A stretch of 44,426 nucleotides of DNA from Candidatus Pullichristensenella stercorigallinarum (GCA_018712945.1 DVFZ01000086.1:1-44426); one strand, 5' to 3'. Shown: positions 24,182 through 33,512, counted from the first letter of the stretch. Numbers and translations: made by a program. The notes: generated by a model not told the origin, from the sequence alone.

Positions 24182-25389
24182 TTGCCAATCCTCCGCATTT
24201 CCAGATAGTAGCGCTTGTCGCGCGCCTCACCCATGGAAAAGGTCTTGCGCGGCAACACGCCGTGCTTGCGGATATAGGGGAACAGCTCGGCCTTGTCAAA
24301 GGCACGGGGCATGAAGCCCACCGCGTCCTCGCGCGCAAGCAGGGCGCGCAGCGAATCTTCGCCGTGTATGTAGTCGATTTCCGCCTGCGGATGTTCGCGG
24401 AGATAGCCGTCCAGGAAATCCTGCAAGGGGCGGATAGGATGGCCGGCGGTAGCAAAGCCCGTCTCTTCGCCGCCAAAGGCGACGCGCACATCTTCGCCGC
24501 CCGGCGCAAAGGCCCCGCTTGCGCGCATGGACGCGAGCACATCGGCCGGATCTACGCCAAAGAGCACGCGGTGAATCGGCTCAAACACGAGCGCCGGGCA
24601 GTGCAGGTTGACCAGTTCCACCAGCGCGTAGCGCGTGGGATGGGAATCAAATTCCGCCGCCGAAAGGCTGCCCTTGACATCTTCCCAGCACTGCTTGGCC
24701 GCCGCCAGCGAGTGGTTGCCGTCGCCCACGGCATAGAGCAGGCCGCCGCTTCTCTCGTTTAAGCGGGCCAACGCCTCGAACACGCGCAGGGCGCGGCCGT
24801 TTTCCAACGCCCAGCCCTGTATGTGGCCGCCGCCCATCATCAAATCGAAATCATACAGCTCGCGGCCGGGGTCGTCGAAGGCCGGCTCGATGACCGTCTT
24901 TTCCGGGTCGTCGATGAGCATCATCACATGCGGGCACTCCAGCGGCGCTCCGGCGCGAATCTCCGCCCGGGGCGGCACGCGCTCGGGCACGGTGCCCTCG
25001 GTGGCGCGGATCAGGCTGCGGCTGCCGGGCGCGAAATCGTACTGCTCCAAGTCCACACAGGCAAGCAGCCCGTCGCGCGCTCCGGAAGCGGTCTGCCGCC
25101 GGGTGAGCACGAAGCCGTCCGGCACAGCCACGCGCACCGCGCCGCCCAGATAGACGCGCATTGCGCCGTGGATCTCGCGGATGCGCTGCTTGCGCTGTTC
25201 CAGATAAATCTCCGGCAGGACGATGTGCAGCGACGAGGGCGCGTCGCCCACAAACGCCTCCACACCCGCCCAGTATTCCGGCTCGGCGGTGAACTGGTCA
25301 CAGGCCACCACCGCCCATTTTTCATAGTTCAACCCGTGCGCGGGAAGAAGGATTTCCCCCGTGGACAGGGCAATGTTGCCGTCTTTCAT
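24178..25389 (-). CDS. DUF1015 family protein
   Basis: 403 residues. Recognised from LPAHGLNYEKWAVVACDQF, VLPEIYLEQRKQRIREIH, YAVGDGNHSLAAAKQCWE and the C-terminal FMPRAFDKAELFPYI. Function is unproven, but the family commonly sits next to serA/serC in Clostridia, as here, and may act in serine metabolism. The GDGNHSLA motif recalls ParB-like folds reported for this family. GGAGGGG lies 6 nt before the ATG. A terminator separates it from serA, so transcription may be partly independent. Confidence 0.93.
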   Translation of the reverse strand: MKDGNIALSTGEILLPAHGLNYEKWAVVACDQFTAEPEYWAGVEAFVGDAPSSLHIVLPEIYLEQRKQRIREIHGAMRVYLGGAVRVAVPDGFVLTRRQTASGARDGLLACVDLEQYDFAPGSRSLIRATEGTVPERVPPRAEIRAGAPLECPHVMMLIDDPEKTVIEPAFDDPGRELYDFDLMMGGGHIQGWALENGRALRVFEALARLNERSGGLLYAVGDGNHSLAAAKQCWEDVKGSLSAAEFDSHPTRYALVELVNLHCPALVFEPIHRVLFGVDPADVLASMRASGAFAPGGEDVRVAFGGEETGFATAGHPIRPLQDFLDGYLREHPQAEIDYIHGEDSLRALLAREDAVGFMPRAFDKAELFPYIRKHGVLPRKTFSMGEARDKRYYLEMRRIGK

Positions 25390-25402
25390 GGCTTCCCCTC
25401 CG

Positions 25403-25440
25403 AAAAAGAGGGAAGCTCCCCCCTACTGGAAACTTCCCTC
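25403..25440 (-). terminator. Intrinsic terminator after serA
   Basis: GAGGGAAG/CTTCCCTC perfect 8-bp stem, followed on the minus strand by TTTTTC. It lies directly before the DUF1015 ribosome binding site, so it could also modulate that gene. Confidence 0.75.
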
Positions 25441-25452
25441 GCATTAAGCATC

Positions 25453-26622
25453 CTAGGGCAGAATCAACCGCACGCGATAGGTCGTTTCCAGCGCGGCCAG
25501 CTTATCCATCAAGGCCTCGCTGGGCGCTTTTTCCAACTCCACGACTGTGCAGGCGTAGGCGCCGCGCGATTTGTTGATCATGTTGTCGATATTGAGGCCC
25601 TCGCCAGCGATGAGCTGCGTGACCGTACCGATGACGTTGGGTACGTTCTTGTGCAGCATGGAAATGCGCGGCTCAGTGCAGCGCCCCAGCGGGCAATCCG
25701 GATAGTTGACCGAATTGACGATGGAACCCCAGCGCAGGTATTCGTCCACCTGTCGGGAAACCATGCGCACGCAGTTGTCCTCGCTCTCCGGGGTGGACGC
25801 GCCCAGATGCGGAATGCACAATACGCCCGGCGCGCCAATGAGCTCATCTGAGGGAAAATCGGTGACATAGGCACGCAAAAGCCCGGACTTAAGCGCATCC
25901 TTGACCGCCTGCGTATCGACGAGGCCGCCGCGGGCCAGATTCAGAACCGCCGCGCTGGGCTTCATCTTCGCAAGCGCCTGGGCGTTGATCATGCCCTTTG
26001 TGGCCTCCATGAGCGGCACATGCACAGTGAGATAGTCGCAGGTTTTGAGCACTTCGTCCATAGAATCGCTGTGGCGCACGGCGCGGGAGAGCTTCCAGGC
26101 GTGTTCCACGGAAATATAGGGGTCGTAGCCCAACACGTCCATCCCCAGGGCCACGCCCGCGTTGGCCACCAGCACGCCGATGGCGCCCAAGCCGATGACG
26201 CCCAGCGTTTTGCCCTGCAGCTCCGGGCCGGTGAACTGGCCCTTGCCCTTTTCCACCAACTTTTCCACTTCCGCGCCCTTGCCGGAGAGCGTTTTGCACC
26301 ATTCCACGCCGTCTACGACCTTGCGCGAGGCCAGCAGCATACCGGTGATCGCCAATTCCTTGACGGCGTTGGCGTTCGCGCCCGGGGAGTTGAACACCAC
26401 CACGCCGCGCTCGGCCAATTTGTCCAGAGGGATGTTGTTCACACCCGCGCCAGCGCGCGCCACGCACATCACGCTTTCGGGAATCTCCATTTCGTGCATG
26501 TTCGCCGAGCGCACCATGATGGCGTCCGGGCTTTGGGCCTGGGCGTCGAAGGCATAGTCCTCCATGTTGAGGACGGTTTCATACACCGGGGAAATCGCGT
26601 TGAGGGTTTTGATTACATACAT
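25453..26622 (-). CDS. serA: D-3-phosphoglycerate dehydrogenase
   Basis: 389 residues. First step of serine synthesis: 3-phosphoglycerate to 3-phosphohydroxypyruvate with NAD+. The nucleotide-binding GLGAIGVLVAN is near residue 145, the catalytic Arg region is LNLARGGLVD, and the His is in IPHLGASTPE. The end (about 315-389) is a single ACT domain (MLHKNVPNVIGTVTQLIAGEGLNIDNM), so serine feedback is likely. The start overlaps the serC stop as TAATG, indicating coupling. Confidence 0.96.
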   Translation of the reverse strand: MYVIKTLNAISPVYETVLNMEDYAFDAQAQSPDAIMVRSANMHEMEIPESVMCVARAGAGVNNIPLDKLAERGVVVFNSPGANANAVKELAITGMLLASRKVVDGVEWCKTLSGKGAEVEKLVEKGKGQFTGPELQGKTLGVIGLGAIGVLVANAGVALGMDVLGYDPYISVEHAWKLSRAVRHSDSMDEVLKTCDYLTVHVPLMEATKGMINAQALAKMKPSAAVLNLARGGLVDTQAVKDALKSGLLRAYVTDFPSDELIGAPGVLCIPHLGASTPESEDNCVRMVSRQVDEYLRWGSIVNSVNYPDCPLGRCTEPRISMLHKNVPNVIGTVTQLIAGEGLNIDNMINKSRGAYACTVVELEKAPSEALMDKLAALETTYRVRLILP

Positions 26623-27704
26623 TATTTGTGCTCCATTTCAAATTTCTTCATGAATTCCACCAGCGCCTTCACGCCCTCGGCGGGCATGGCGTTGTAAATG
26701 CTGGCGCGCATGCCGCCCACGGAGCGGTGCCCCTTGAGGTTAACCAGGCCAGCGGCGGCGGCGGCCTTCACGAACTCGGCGTCCAACGCCTCGTCTCCGG
26801 TGCGGAAGGTGACGTTCATAATCGAACGGCTGGACGGTTCGGCCACGCCTTTGAACATGGCGCTTTGGTCGATGCAGTCATACAACCAGGCGGCCTTTTC
26901 GCGGTTGACTTGAGCGATGCCTTCCACGCCGCCCTGCTTTTTGAGCCACTTTAAGCACAATCCGGCCATGTAGATGGCGTAAGTCGGCGGCGTATTGAGC
27001 ATGCTGCCGGCATCGTCCAACTTTTTATAGTCCAGCACCTTGGGAGTAATGGGCATGGCGCGGCCGATGAGGTCGCGGCGCACGATCGTCAGCGCAAAGC
27101 CCGCCGGGCCGATGTTTTTCTGCGCCCCGGCGAAAATGACGCCGAATTTGCTCACGTCATACGGCTCGGAAAGTATGTTCGAGGACATATCCGCCACCAG
27201 CGGCACATTGCCCGTCTCCGGCAGAGAGGCGTATTTGGTGCCGTAAATGGTGTTGTTGGTGGTGATATAGAAATAGTCGGCCTCGGGGTCAAACGAAGCG
27301 GGGTCGAGCTCGGGAATGCGCACATACCCCTCCTCGCGCGAGGAGGCCACGCAACGCGGCTTGCCGTACTTTTGCGCCTCGACATAAGCGCCGTGGGCAA
27401 AGGAACCGCTGTCCACATAGTCGGCTTTTCCCGAACCGGTGAGCAGGTTCATGGGCACGGCGGCGAACTGGCCGGTGGCGCCGCCCTGGATCAAGAGCAC
27501 GGCGTAATTGTCCGGCACGTGCATAAGCTCGCGCACCAACGCCTCGGTTTCCGAGAAGATCTCCTGATACATCTTGGAACGATGGCTCATCTCCATGACC
27601 GACATGCCCGTCTGGCCGTAGCAAAGCATCTCGTTCGCGGCCGTGGTAAGCGCCTCGACCGGCATGACGGCGGGACCCGCCGCAAAGTTGTATACGCGCT
27701 GCAT
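26622..27704 (-). CDS. serC: Phosphoserine aminotransferase
   Basis: 360 residues. Converts 3-phosphohydroxypyruvate to phosphoserine with glutamate; PLP enzyme. Lys196 in FAGAQKNIGPAG binds PLP. YNFAAGPAVMPVE at the start and GHRSVGGMRASIYNAMP at the end are family hallmarks. The open frame begins 19 codons earlier, but the ATG at 27704 has GGAGG at 6 nt and matches the family start. It heads serC-serA with a consensus-like promoter. Confidence 0.97.
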   Translation of the reverse strand: MQRVYNFAAGPAVMPVEALTTAANEMLCYGQTGMSVMEMSHRSKMYQEIFSETEALVRELMHVPDNYAVLLIQGGATGQFAAVPMNLLTGSGKADYVDSGSFAHGAYVEAQKYGKPRCVASSREEGYVRIPELDPASFDPEADYFYITTNNTIYGTKYASLPETGNVPLVADMSSNILSEPYDVSKFGVIFAGAQKNIGPAGFALTIVRRDLIGRAMPITPKVLDYKKLDDAGSMLNTPPTYAIYMAGLCLKWLKKQGGVEGIAQVNREKAAWLYDCIDQSAMFKGVAEPSSRSIMNVTFRTGDEALDAEFVKAAAAAGLVNLKGHRSVGGMRASIYNAMPAEGVKALVEFMKKFEMEHK

Positions 27705-27737
27705 AAAATGCCTCCTTATCTTCCCATCGCTGTCAAA

Positions 27738-27766
27738 ATTATACAGGCATATCCCGAACAAAGCAA
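27738..27766 (-). promoter_or_regulatory. Promoter for serC-serA
   Basis: Minus strand: TTGCTT, 17 bp, TATAAT, 33 bp before the start codon. No riboswitch or T-box fits into the leader. Confidence 0.75.
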
Positions 27767-27876
27767 GCGCTTTTCGAGGAAATGTCAGATAAAATTCTCA
27801 TGTTGCGGACATTTGTATTTATTACGCACACAAATATGGTCTTTTGTATCTCTACCGCGGCCAAAACCGCGAACCC

Positions 27877-28542
27877 TCAAGCGCCGCTGCGGTCAAACAG
27901 GGGCGGCTGGCGATAGTCGGTGATAAAAGCGTCGGCGATGGCGAGAACTTCCTCGCGGTGGCGGCGCGCGGTGTATTCCTCAATGGCACACACGCGCATG
28001 CCCGCCGCCTTCGCGCCCCGCATGGCGTACACCGCATCCTCGAACACCCAGCATTCCTCCACCGGCGCGCCGAGACGGGCGGCGACTTTGCGGAAGTACT
28101 CGGGATCTTCCTTGCTCATGCCCACCTCATAGCTGTCTGTGACAAAATCAAAGCAATCGCGGATACCCATGCGTTCGAGCGCCCGCTGGCACAGCGCGCG
28201 CGGCGCGGCCGTGGCCACGCATAACCGCGCCCCATTTGCCTTGAGGTTTCTGAGAAATTCCTGGATGCCGGGCTTTTCGACCACGTCGTATTGATAATGG
28301 CGTCCCATGCGCTCCTCCATTTCGCCCACCACTTCCGCGTATGTAATGCCCGGCAGGTGTTGGGAAAGTTCCTCGGAAAACTCGCGGCTGGAGCGTGAGA
28401 ACAACTCCTCCAGCGTCATTTCGCCCGGGATGGGCAGGCGGTGGGCAATGATGTATTCCAGCGCCCCCAGCCGCCAGTAATACATGGATTCCATCAGCGT
28501 ACCGTCATTGTCAAAGATTGCATATTTACAGCTTGATAGCAT
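27877..28542 (-). CDS. HAD-superfamily hydrolase, beta-phosphoglucomutase/phosphatase-like
   Basis: 221 residues from the chosen start. Motif I is FDNDGTL (Asp11 and Asp13), motif II VATAAPRA, motif III Lys in GMSKEDPEYF, and motif IV VFEDAVYAM; a helical cap lies between. Likely a small-metabolite phosphatase or phosphomutase; the substrate is not predictable. The ATG at 28542 has GGGGG 4 nt away; a second ATG at 28557 has no binding site. The gene overlaps the MATE stop by 17 bp and is the last of the alaX-MATE-HAD operon. Confidence 0.9.
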   Translation of the reverse strand: MLSSCKYAIFDNDGTLMESMYYWRLGALEYIIAHRLPIPGEMTLEELFSRSSREFSEELSQHLPGITYAEVVGEMEERMGRHYQYDVVEKPGIQEFLRNLKANGARLCVATAAPRALCQRALERMGIRDCFDFVTDSYEVGMSKEDPEYFRKVAARLGAPVEECWVFEDAVYAMRGAKAAGMRVCAIEEYTARRHREEVLAIADAFITDYRQPPLFDRSGA

Positions 28543-29971
28543 GCCATTTTCCCCCATTGTAGCGCCGGCGCATAAGCGCCATGCGTGTAATCATATCCAG
28601 CGTCGCCATGCACCACGCGCCCAGGAGCGCCATCTCCGTAAAGCCCATCACATCGCCAACCACGAAGATGGCCAGTTGTGAAAGGATTGGCCGCATGACC
28701 ACCACGGTAAAAATCATCGCCAGCGCCACATAGCGCGTATCGCCAGCGCCGCGCAGCGCGCCGGAATAGACCACGGCCGAGGTTTGGAACGGCTGCATGA
28801 TGCCGACGATAATCATGGCGTTCATGGCAAGCTGGCGCACGTAGGCGTCGTTGGCAGTATCAGAGTATATATACAACCCCACCAGCGGGCCGCGGCAGGT
28901 AATCACCACCGTGGCCAGCAAAAGCGCCGCCACCAAAGCGTAGCGCTGGGCGATTGTACCATACATGTGGGCGAGATCCGGCCGCTTTTCCCCCAGCGAC
29001 TGGCCGACCAGCGCCGTGCCCGCCACGCCGATGCCATCTCCAAAGGAAAAGGAGAGGTTCAAAAATTGCATGGCGATGTTGTGCGCGGCATAGACGTATA
29101 CGCCCAGTTCGGCGATGATACATGCGTAGATGAAAAAGCCAATGCGAATGCACACCTGCTCCACCGTCGCGCCCTTGGCGACGCGCGCCACCGCGCTGAG
29201 CGCCGCGCGATCCAGCTTCCATGAATCGCCCTTGGCAAGCTCCAGGAAATTCGCATGCCGCTTGCGGGGCAGAAGCGAAATCACGCTGAGGATCAGGCCC
29301 ACGAACAGGCCGATATCCGTGGCGATGGCCGCCCCCGCAATCTCCAGCCGCGGGAAGGGGCCGACGCCGTTGATGAGCAGCCAGTTAAACAGCACGTTGA
29401 CAAGGTTGGAAGTGACGTTGACATACATCGTCAGCCGCGTATTGCCCACACCGCGCTGGGCGGCGCAGATGCACAGGGAAAGCGCGTTAATGGGCAAGGC
29501 CACGGCGATGATGCGGAAATAGGCGAGCGTGTCCTCTATCGTCTCCTTCGCGCCCGCCAGGCGCATGAACGGCTCCGCCAGCCACAGCGCCAGCACCGTA
29601 ATGACGATGGACAAAAGCAGCGTCACCACCAGCGAATTGCGCATGGCCAGGTTCGCGTCGCCGCGCCGCATTTCGCCCCTGCGCCGGGCAATGATGGCCG
29701 TCACGCCCGCGTTCAGGCCATAGAAGATGCACAAAAGAATCAGGCGTGGCTGCGTCACCAGGCTGACTGCCGTAATCGCCTCCGTGCCGATGGTTGAAAC
29801 CATCATCGTGTCCGCCATGCTGATCAGGCTCATCAGCGCCATTTCCAGCACTGACGGCATGGCGATGGCGCTCATGCGCCGGTATGCCTCCCGGTTGGAT
29901 GGCAGTTCCCCACACCTTATGGACTGCGGCACCATGTTTTCCACATTGAAAAAGCCGCGTATGCCCTTCAT
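28526..29971 (-). CDS. MATE-family efflux transporter
   Basis: 481 residues, about 12 hydrophobic helices in two MatE halves, for example AIAMPSVLEMALMSLISMADTMMVS and the repeat-like SFSFGDGIGVAGTALVGQSLGEK in the second half. Exports drugs or metabolites using a Na+ or H+ gradient; substrate unknown. It is intact, unlike the MATE gene at 19 kb, and only moderately similar to it. GAGGGG lies 6 nt before the ATG; it follows the AlaX-like gene by 46 bp. Confidence 0.94.
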   Translation of the reverse strand: MKGIRGFFNVENMVPQSIRCGELPSNREAYRRMSAIAMPSVLEMALMSLISMADTMMVSTIGTEAITAVSLVTQPRLILLCIFYGLNAGVTAIIARRRGEMRRGDANLAMRNSLVVTLLLSIVITVLALWLAEPFMRLAGAKETIEDTLAYFRIIAVALPINALSLCICAAQRGVGNTRLTMYVNVTSNLVNVLFNWLLINGVGPFPRLEIAGAAIATDIGLFVGLILSVISLLPRKRHANFLELAKGDSWKLDRAALSAVARVAKGATVEQVCIRIGFFIYACIIAELGVYVYAAHNIAMQFLNLSFSFGDGIGVAGTALVGQSLGEKRPDLAHMYGTIAQRYALVAALLLATVVITCRGPLVGLYIYSDTANDAYVRQLAMNAMIIVGIMQPFQTSAVVYSGALRGAGDTRYVALAMIFTVVVMRPILSQLAIFVVGDVMGFTEMALLGAWCMATLDMITRMALMRRRYNGGKWHAIKL

Positions 29972-30017
29972 ATATCCCCTCTCCTATCCCCTTGTCCTTT
30001 GTTTCCCTTTCTGCGTC

Positions 30018-31223
30018 TTATTGAATACTTTTTCCCTCCAGAAGCGCCGCGCGCGCGGCTTTCAGCACCGCGTCCGGGCCGCCGCCCTGAGCAAATTCTG
30101 GTTTTCCGCCGCCCTTGCCGCCGCAGGCGCGGGCACAGGCAGTCAGCAACGCGCCCATGTTTATATCCACATCTTGCGAGCGCGCAAACACGAATACATT
30201 GCTTTCCCCCTGCGGCGCCGCCAACAGCGCCACAGCGTTGCCCGCGCTTGTCAGATCCGTGGCCAAATCGCGCAGAAGCGGCATGTCCGCCGCCACCGTT
30301 TCCGCTACCACGCGCATGCCGTTTGCCGTGCGGGGCGCGTTTGCAAGCATTTCGGAAACGCCGGAAAGCAATTTTTCGCGACGCAGCGCGCCGACGCTGC
30401 GCTCCGCCTCGCGCAGATGGCCGCGCAAAGCCTCCACCGCGCCAGGCAGGTTCTCCACGGCCGTGGAAAGCTCCGCCGCCGCCGCGTGCGCAAGATCGTA
30501 TACATGGCGGTAGTTTTGAAAGGCCCGCTTGCCGCACACGAAGGAAAGGCGCAGCTTTCCCTTGCTGGGCCGCGCGTCCACAATCTTCAAAAGGCCAATC
30601 TGCCCCGAGGACGAGGGATGCGTGCCGCCGCAAGCCACGTACTCAAAATCGCCGATGGCGACGATGCGAATGTGCTCCTTGACCGTCGGCGGCTTGCGCA
30701 GGGGCATTTGCGCGAGCGTATCCGCGTCCGGGAATGTGCATCGGATGGGCACGTCGCGCTGTATCTTTTCGTTTACGTCGTCCTCCAGGGCGCGCAGTTC
30801 CCCGGCGCTTATGCGCATGCGGCCCCCGGGCAGGTCGGCGTCGATGCTGGAAACCTCCGCGCCCAGATGCAGGCCGATGACATGGCCGCCAAGCTGCCTC
30901 CAGACGGCGTTGGCCAGCATGTGCTCGCCCGCGTGCTGCTGCATATGGTCAAAGCGGCGCGGCCAATCAATTTCGCCATGCACCGTCTCCCCCACCGGCA
31001 GGGGCGCGTCCACGCGGTGCGCCACGTCGCCGTTTTCCACAAATACATCCAGTATGTTCGCCCCGCCCAGCGTGCCCGTGTCATAAGGCTGGCCGCCGGA
31101 GGTGGGATAAAAGGCGGACTGGTCGAGATGGACGAGATAGCTGCCGCCATCCGGCACGCAATCCACCACCCGCGCGTCAAAAGACGTCAGATAGGCGTTA
31201 TCGTAATACAGGCGTTGTGTCAT
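30018..31223 (-). CDS. AlaX-like alanyl-tRNA editing protein with DHHA1 domain
   Basis: 401 residues. The editing domain carries the zinc ligands His97 and His101 (QQHAGEHML) and the Cys-x3-His of CGGTHPSSSGQIG. The C-terminal DHHA1-type domain ends with GGKGGGKPEFAQGGGP. It is the long AlaX form, which hydrolyses Ser-tRNA(Ala) or Gly-tRNA(Ala) in trans. It resembles the editing half of AlaRS without the synthetase core. It is the promoter-proximal gene of the operon with MATE and HAD. Confidence 0.93.
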   Translation of the reverse strand: MTQRLYYDNAYLTSFDARVVDCVPDGGSYLVHLDQSAFYPTSGGQPYDTGTLGGANILDVFVENGDVAHRVDAPLPVGETVHGEIDWPRRFDHMQQHAGEHMLANAVWRQLGGHVIGLHLGAEVSSIDADLPGGRMRISAGELRALEDDVNEKIQRDVPIRCTFPDADTLAQMPLRKPPTVKEHIRIVAIGDFEYVACGGTHPSSSGQIGLLKIVDARPSKGKLRLSFVCGKRAFQNYRHVYDLAHAAAAELSTAVENLPGAVEALRGHLREAERSVGALRREKLLSGVSEMLANAPRTANGMRVVAETVAADMPLLRDLATDLTSAGNAVALLAAPQGESNVFVFARSQDVDINMGALLTACARACGGKGGGKPEFAQGGGPDAVLKAARAALLEGKSIQ

Positions 31224-31348
31224 ATGGGCTCACTCTCCTGCTTTCATCTTAACGCAAGCGGGGGGAATTATCAAGCCCCCGATGGGGAAAACTTCACAGG
31301 CAGGGAAAATCCAATTTGTAAACATTTTGTGAACAAGCAAATATATCT

Positions 31349-31365
31349 ATTGACTTTCTTTGACT
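31349..31365 (+). promoter_or_regulatory. CtsR-type operator 1, overlapping the hsp20 -35
   Basis: ATTGACT-TTC-TTTGACT matches the reverse form of the CtsR heptad tandem RGTCAAA-NAN-RGTCAAA with one mismatch. Confidence 0.65.
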
Positions 31366-31378
31366 TTAGATGTACAAT
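31350..31378 (+). promoter_or_regulatory. Promoter of the hsp20 gene
   Basis: TTGACT, 17 bp, TACAAT, 52 bp before the start codon; covered by the CtsR-type site. Confidence 0.8.
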
Positions 31379-31390
31379 GACACTGTCGAA

Positions 31391-31407
31391 AGACAAAGAT
31401 AGTCAAT
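31391..31407 (+). promoter_or_regulatory. CtsR-type operator 2, in the hsp20 leader
   Basis: AGACAAA-GAT-AGTCAAT fits RGTCAAA-NAN-RGTCAAA with two mismatches, in the opposite orientation to operator 1. The pair forms an inverted arrangement around the transcription start. Confidence 0.5.
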
Positions 31408-31430
31408 AACTTCTCAGGAGGATTTGCATT

Positions 31431-31865
31431 ATGAGCACTTTGATCCCGTATCGTTACCGCAACCAGTTGACCCGCCCGGAAACCACTTCGTTTATGGACG
31501 ACTTTTTCCGCCCCTTCTTTGGCCTGGACAACTTTACCAGCACCTTCAGCGTGGATGTAAAGGATGAGGGCGACAAATACGTGCTGGAGGCCGATCTGCC
31601 CGGCGTGAAGCGCGAGGATGTAAACGTGGACGTCAATGACGGCGTTTTGACCATCTCCGCTGAGTGGAACACGGAAAAGAAGGAAAACAGGCAGCATGGC
31701 TACGTCATCAACGAGCGCCGTTCCGGCCGCGCCAGCCGTTCCTTCACGCTGGAAAACGTCAAGGAGGACGAGATTTCCGCCGAATACAAAGACGGTGTTC
31801 TTCGCCTGACCATGCCCAAGATCAACGAAACCGAAAAATCTCCCCGCAGGATTGAAATCCAGTAA
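31431..31865 (+). CDS. Small heat shock protein, Hsp20/alpha-crystallin family
   Basis: 144 residues. ATP-independent holdase chaperone. The alpha-crystallin domain spans about 40-135, with YVLEADLPGVKREDVNVDV, the Arg-rich ERRSGRASRSFTL and EYKDGVLRLTMPK. The N-terminus is short and aromatic (FMDDFFRPFFGLD). AGGAGG at 8 nt before ATG. Single gene with its own terminator and CtsR-type control region. Confidence 0.97.
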   Translation: MSTLIPYRYRNQLTRPETTSFMDDFFRPFFGLDNFTSTFSVDVKDEGDKYVLEADLPGVKREDVNVDVNDGVLTISAEWNTEKKENRQHGYVINERRSGRASRSFTLENVKEDEISAEYKDGVLRLTMPKINETEKSPRRIEIQ

Positions 31866-31879
31866 ACCTTGCTCCCCTC

Positions 31880-31913
31880 GCCGTCCGGCTCTGTGCCGGG
31901 CGGCATTTTTGTT
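31880..31913 (+). terminator. Intrinsic terminator after hsp20
   Basis: GCCGTCCGGC/GCCGGGCGGC stem (one G-U) followed by ATTTTTGTT. Confidence 0.85.
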
Positions 31914-31940
31914 AATTATCCCTGCCATGCCGCGCCGCGC

Positions 31941-31969
31941 TTGACTTTTGCGCCGCCGCGCCTTATAAT
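31941..31969 (+). promoter_or_regulatory. Promoter of the T-box hisS-aspS operon
   Basis: TTGACT, 17 bp, TATAAT. Confidence 0.85.
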
Positions 31970-31975
31970 CGGAAA

Positions 31976-32205
31976 CACCGGCGATGACTGGGAGAGTAAG
32001 CGGTTTGAAGACGGCCAAGCGAGGGCGGATGGTGCGAGCGCCCGCGTCGAACCCCGCCCAAGGACACCCACGAGCCCGGACGTAAACCGGCGTTAACGGC
32101 TGAAGATGGGCCTGAAATGACTTTGCCTGTGGCAAAATCAGTGGCCCAAGCAGGGTGGCACCGCGAGTACCTTCGCCCCTACGTCGGGACGGAGGCGTTT
32201 TTATT
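31976..32205 (+). promoter_or_regulatory. T-box leader of hisS
   Basis: The conserved T-box AGGGTGGCACCGCG is at 32152-32165. Stem I begins near 31980 and shows GGGAGAGTAAG, the AGTA-type bulge. A CAC triplet (GGACACCCACG, about 32061-32073) in the distal 3' side of stem I would be the His specifier. The terminator is a CGCC...GGCG hairpin (32174-32197) followed by TTTTTATTT. Uncharged tRNA-His should favour the antiterminator and so raise hisS-aspS expression. Confidence 0.92.
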
Positions 32206-32246
32206 TCGCCGCCCGGCCGGTTTGACTTGGAAAGGAGAGAATCCAT

Positions 32247-33509
32247 ATGCTTACGCAGGCGCCCAAGGGAACCCAGGACATGCTGCCCAAAGACGCATAC
32301 CGCTGGCAAAGGATCGAACAGGCCGTGCGCAATGTGTGCGCCCTGGCCGGTTACCGGGAGATCCGCACGCCTATGTTTGAGCACACGGAGCTGTTCGCGC
32401 GCGGCGTGGGCGACGGCACCGACGTGGTGCAAAAGGAGATGTACACCTTTGAGGACAAGGGCGGGCGCTCCATCACCTTAAAGCCCGAGGGCACGGCGGG
32501 CGTGGCGCGCGCCTTTATCGAAAACCATCTGTTCGCCGAACCGCTCCCCTGCAAGCTGTACTACGTTTCTTGCCCCAATTTCCGCTATGAGAAGCCCCAG
32601 GCGGGCCGCCTGCGCCAGTTCCATCAGAACGGCGTGGAGGTGTTCGGCGCCAAGGACGCCTCTGTGGACGCGGAAATCATCGCCCTGGCGCTGGATATAC
32701 TGCGCGCGTGCGGCATCGAGGGGTTGAGCGTGCGCATCAACTCCATCGGCTGCCCCAACTGCCGCCAGGCCTATCAGGAGGCGCTGAAGGAGTATCTCTC
32801 CGGCAAGCTGGGAACGCTGTGCAAAACCTGCAACGAGCGCTTCGAGCGCAACCCACTGCGCATACTGGATTGCAAGGAGGACGCGCATAAGCTCACCGAC
32901 GCGCCGGAAATGCTCGACTACCTGTGCGAGGACTGCCGCGCCCACTTCGCGGCCCTGCGCGAATACTTGGACGCGCTGGGCGTGGAATACAGCGTCGATC
33001 CCCGCATCGTGCGCGGTCTGGACTACTATACCAAGACCGTGTTTGAAATCATCACCCCCACCGAGGACGGCGAATTGACCGTCTGCGGCGGTGGCCGTTA
33101 CGATGGCCTGATTGAAGAACTGGGCGGCCCGGCCACGCCCGGCGTCGGTTTCGGCATGGGCGTGGAGCGCATGCTGCTGGTGCAGGACATGCAGGGTGTA
33201 ACTCCGGAGGCGGAGCCGCTTTACGACGTGTTCGTGGCCACCATGGGCCAGGGCGCGCGCATGGAGGGCATGAAGCTCGTGCGTGAATTGCGCGAAAGGG
33301 GCCTGCGCGCCGACATCGACCACGCTTGCCGCAGCATGAAAGCCCAGTTCAAATACGCCTCCAAGACCGGGGCGAAAAGCGTAGTGACGATTGGCGGCGA
33401 CGAGCTGGAAAAAGGCGTGGTCAAGCTGCGCGACATGGAAAACAGCGTCGAGGCCGAGGTCGCGCGCGACAAAATCGTGGAAATCCTGTTGGATCTGAAG
33501 GGAGAATGA
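32247..33509 (+). CDS. hisS: Histidyl-tRNA synthetase
   Basis: 420 residues, class II synthetase. QAPKGTQDMLPKDAYRWQ at the N-terminus, motif 2 region FRYEKPQAGRLRQFHQ, the histidine loop VRGLDYYTKTVFEI, GGGRYDGL and motif 3 with GFGMGVERMLL are all present. The anticodon-binding domain covers about 325-420. AAAGGAGAG precedes the ATG. First gene behind the T-box; aspS starts 3 bp after its stop. Confidence 0.98.
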   Translation: MLTQAPKGTQDMLPKDAYRWQRIEQAVRNVCALAGYREIRTPMFEHTELFARGVGDGTDVVQKEMYTFEDKGGRSITLKPEGTAGVARAFIENHLFAEPLPCKLYYVSCPNFRYEKPQAGRLRQFHQNGVEVFGAKDASVDAEIIALALDILRACGIEGLSVRINSIGCPNCRQAYQEALKEYLSGKLGTLCKTCNERFERNPLRILDCKEDAHKLTDAPEMLDYLCEDCRAHFAALREYLDALGVEYSVDPRIVRGLDYYTKTVFEIITPTEDGELTVCGGGRYDGLIEELGGPATPGVGFGMGVERMLLVQDMQGVTPEAEPLYDVFVATMGQGARMEGMKLVRELRERGLRADIDHACRSMKAQFKYASKTGAKSVVTIGGDELEKGVVKLRDMENSVEAEVARDKIVEILLDLKGE

Positions 33510-33512
33510 CCC

